From positions 1 through 6,190 of the forward strand of contig CAKOXG010000043.1 in the NCBI GenBank assembly GCA_934130025.1: a stretch of DNA of 6,190 nt. Direction: 5' to 3'. The notes beneath the pieces are model-generated. The model saw nothing but the letters and a program-made list of their open reading frames with translations. It was not told where the DNA came from and ran no database searches. Made by a program: the position numbers and the translations under genes. How positions within the stretch are numbered: the first letter of the stretch is position 1; every line of letters starts with the position of its first letter. Shown here one piece after another: positions 5,845 to 6,190 of this stretch. Origin of the DNA: an uncultured Clostridia bacterium (GTDB lineage Bacteria; Bacillota; Clostridia; TANB77; CAG-508).

Positions 5845-6082
5845 ATGCAAAATAATGGAATGGATTTTAGAAGGAAAGAAGTTATTAATATAACAGATGG
5901 AAGAAGACTTCGGATATGTGCAAGATGTATGCGCAGATTTAGAAACTGGAAAGATAACTTCTATAATAGTGCCAGGTGGAACAAACAAAATATTAAACTT
6001 TTTTTCATCTAATAATGATATAATAATAGAATGGGAAAAAATAAAATGTATAGGCGAAGATTTGATTTTGGTTGAAATATAA
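5845..6082 (+). CDS. YlmC/YmxH-family PRC-barrel sporulation protein, read through a +1 frameshift at 5911
   Basis: Two frames together give a 78-residue protein of the YlmC/YmxH family, small PRC-barrel proteins often found beside sigG in Clostridia. Residues 1-22 lie in the first frame and end in KEVINITDGRRL. After skipping C5911 the second frame continues GYVQDVCADLETGKITSIIVPG, then EWEKIKCIGEDLILVEI to the stop at 6080-6082. This restores the family pattern DGxxLGxVxD...TGxI..I.VPG...I.W..I..IG.D.ILV. Neither frame alone gives the domain: the zero frame runs on to 6012 as an Arg/Trp-rich tail unlike the family. The ATG at 5845 has GAAGGAG (5829-5835) nine bases upstream; ATG 5860 is a less likely internal alternative. 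The gene follows sigG by 51 bases, without a promoter I can defend, so it is probably cotranscribed. The molecular role of the family is not established. Confidence 0.8.
5908..5914 (+). other. Putative +1 frameshift site in the YlmC/YmxH-like gene (CTT-C-GGA)
   Basis: The zero frame reads CTT CGG ATA; the conserved protein requires CTT (Leu22) then GGA (Gly23), skipping C5911. A Leu-tRNA on CTT can re-pair one base downstream on TTC, comparable to the CTT slip in bacterial prfB. The arrangement NTT-C-GGN is the same as in sigG. Confidence 0.65.
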
Positions 6083-6144
6083 ACAGTTACAGAGCTGGAA
6101 GAAAATTACAGTAAAAAAATAATAAAAAAAGTTTAAAAAAAGTG

Positions 6145-6173
6145 TTGACAAATGTCGAATAAGATGTTAATAT
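6145..6173 (+). promoter_or_regulatory. Strong SigA promoter reading out of the window
   Basis: TTGACA at 6145-6150, a 17-base spacer, and TAATAT at 6168-6173 are close to the vegetative consensus. Transcription would start near 6180, so only about ten transcribed bases are visible and the downstream gene cannot be identified. The rest of 6083-6144 is A-rich; I see no terminator for the sporulation genes in it. Confidence 0.7.
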
Positions 6174-6190
6174 AAGAACGTACCACGCAG

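Noticed and set aside
5827..6012. Independent small Arg-rich protein in the zero frame past 5911
   Set aside because: The N-terminal part matches YlmC/YmxH and the part after 5911 matches nothing, while the +1 frame continues the family. The tail is a frameshift product.

Overview
The window is strongly AT-rich, uses AGA for nearly all arginines, and carries the forespore sigma factor gene sigG followed by a YlmC/YmxH-type PRC-barrel gene. Strong AGGAGG-type ribosome binding sites and SigA-like promoters fit the same picture. It comes from an endospore-forming low-GC Firmicute, most likely a member of the Clostridia; I cannot name the species.

Layout. Positions 1-126 hold the tail of a flavodoxin-type NAD(P)H/FMN reductase. 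Positions 183-863 encode a signal-peptide-less M15-like peptidase with a C-terminal peptidoglycan-binding domain, behind a candidate sigma-K promoter. A hairpin at 870-903 separates it from a convergent RluA-family pseudouridine synthase (1779 down to 913). That gene's near-consensus SigA promoter lies so close to the ATG that the mRNA is probably leaderless. A divergent SigA promoter (1870-1898) drives a three-gene operon. Its first two genes encode membrane-anchored proteins with a Tim44/NTF2-like cytosolic domain and a zinc ribbon. The third encodes a YdjI-type SPFH protein with two zinc ribbons. The operon ends at a good intrinsic terminator (4909-4945). It resembles the SPFH-centred membrane-stress modules related to B. 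subtilis ydjGHI, but no pspA is present here.

Positions 4955-6082 form a sporulation block. A perfect match to the sigma-F promoter consensus precedes sigG (5019-5793), and a ylmC/ymxH-like gene follows (5845-6082). A strong SigA promoter at 6145-6173 reads out of the window.

The most striking observation is that both sporulation genes are interrupted by the same lesion. In each, one extra C makes NTT-C-GGN (ATT CGG in sigG, CTT CGG in ymxH), and a +1 shift at that point restores a full-length, well-conserved protein. By my reading these are the only two in-frame CGG codons among about 1,850 codons in the window. This suggests programmed +1 frameshifting, or decoding of an unassigned CGG codon, confined here to sporulation genes. 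Two coincident sequence errors are the main alternative.
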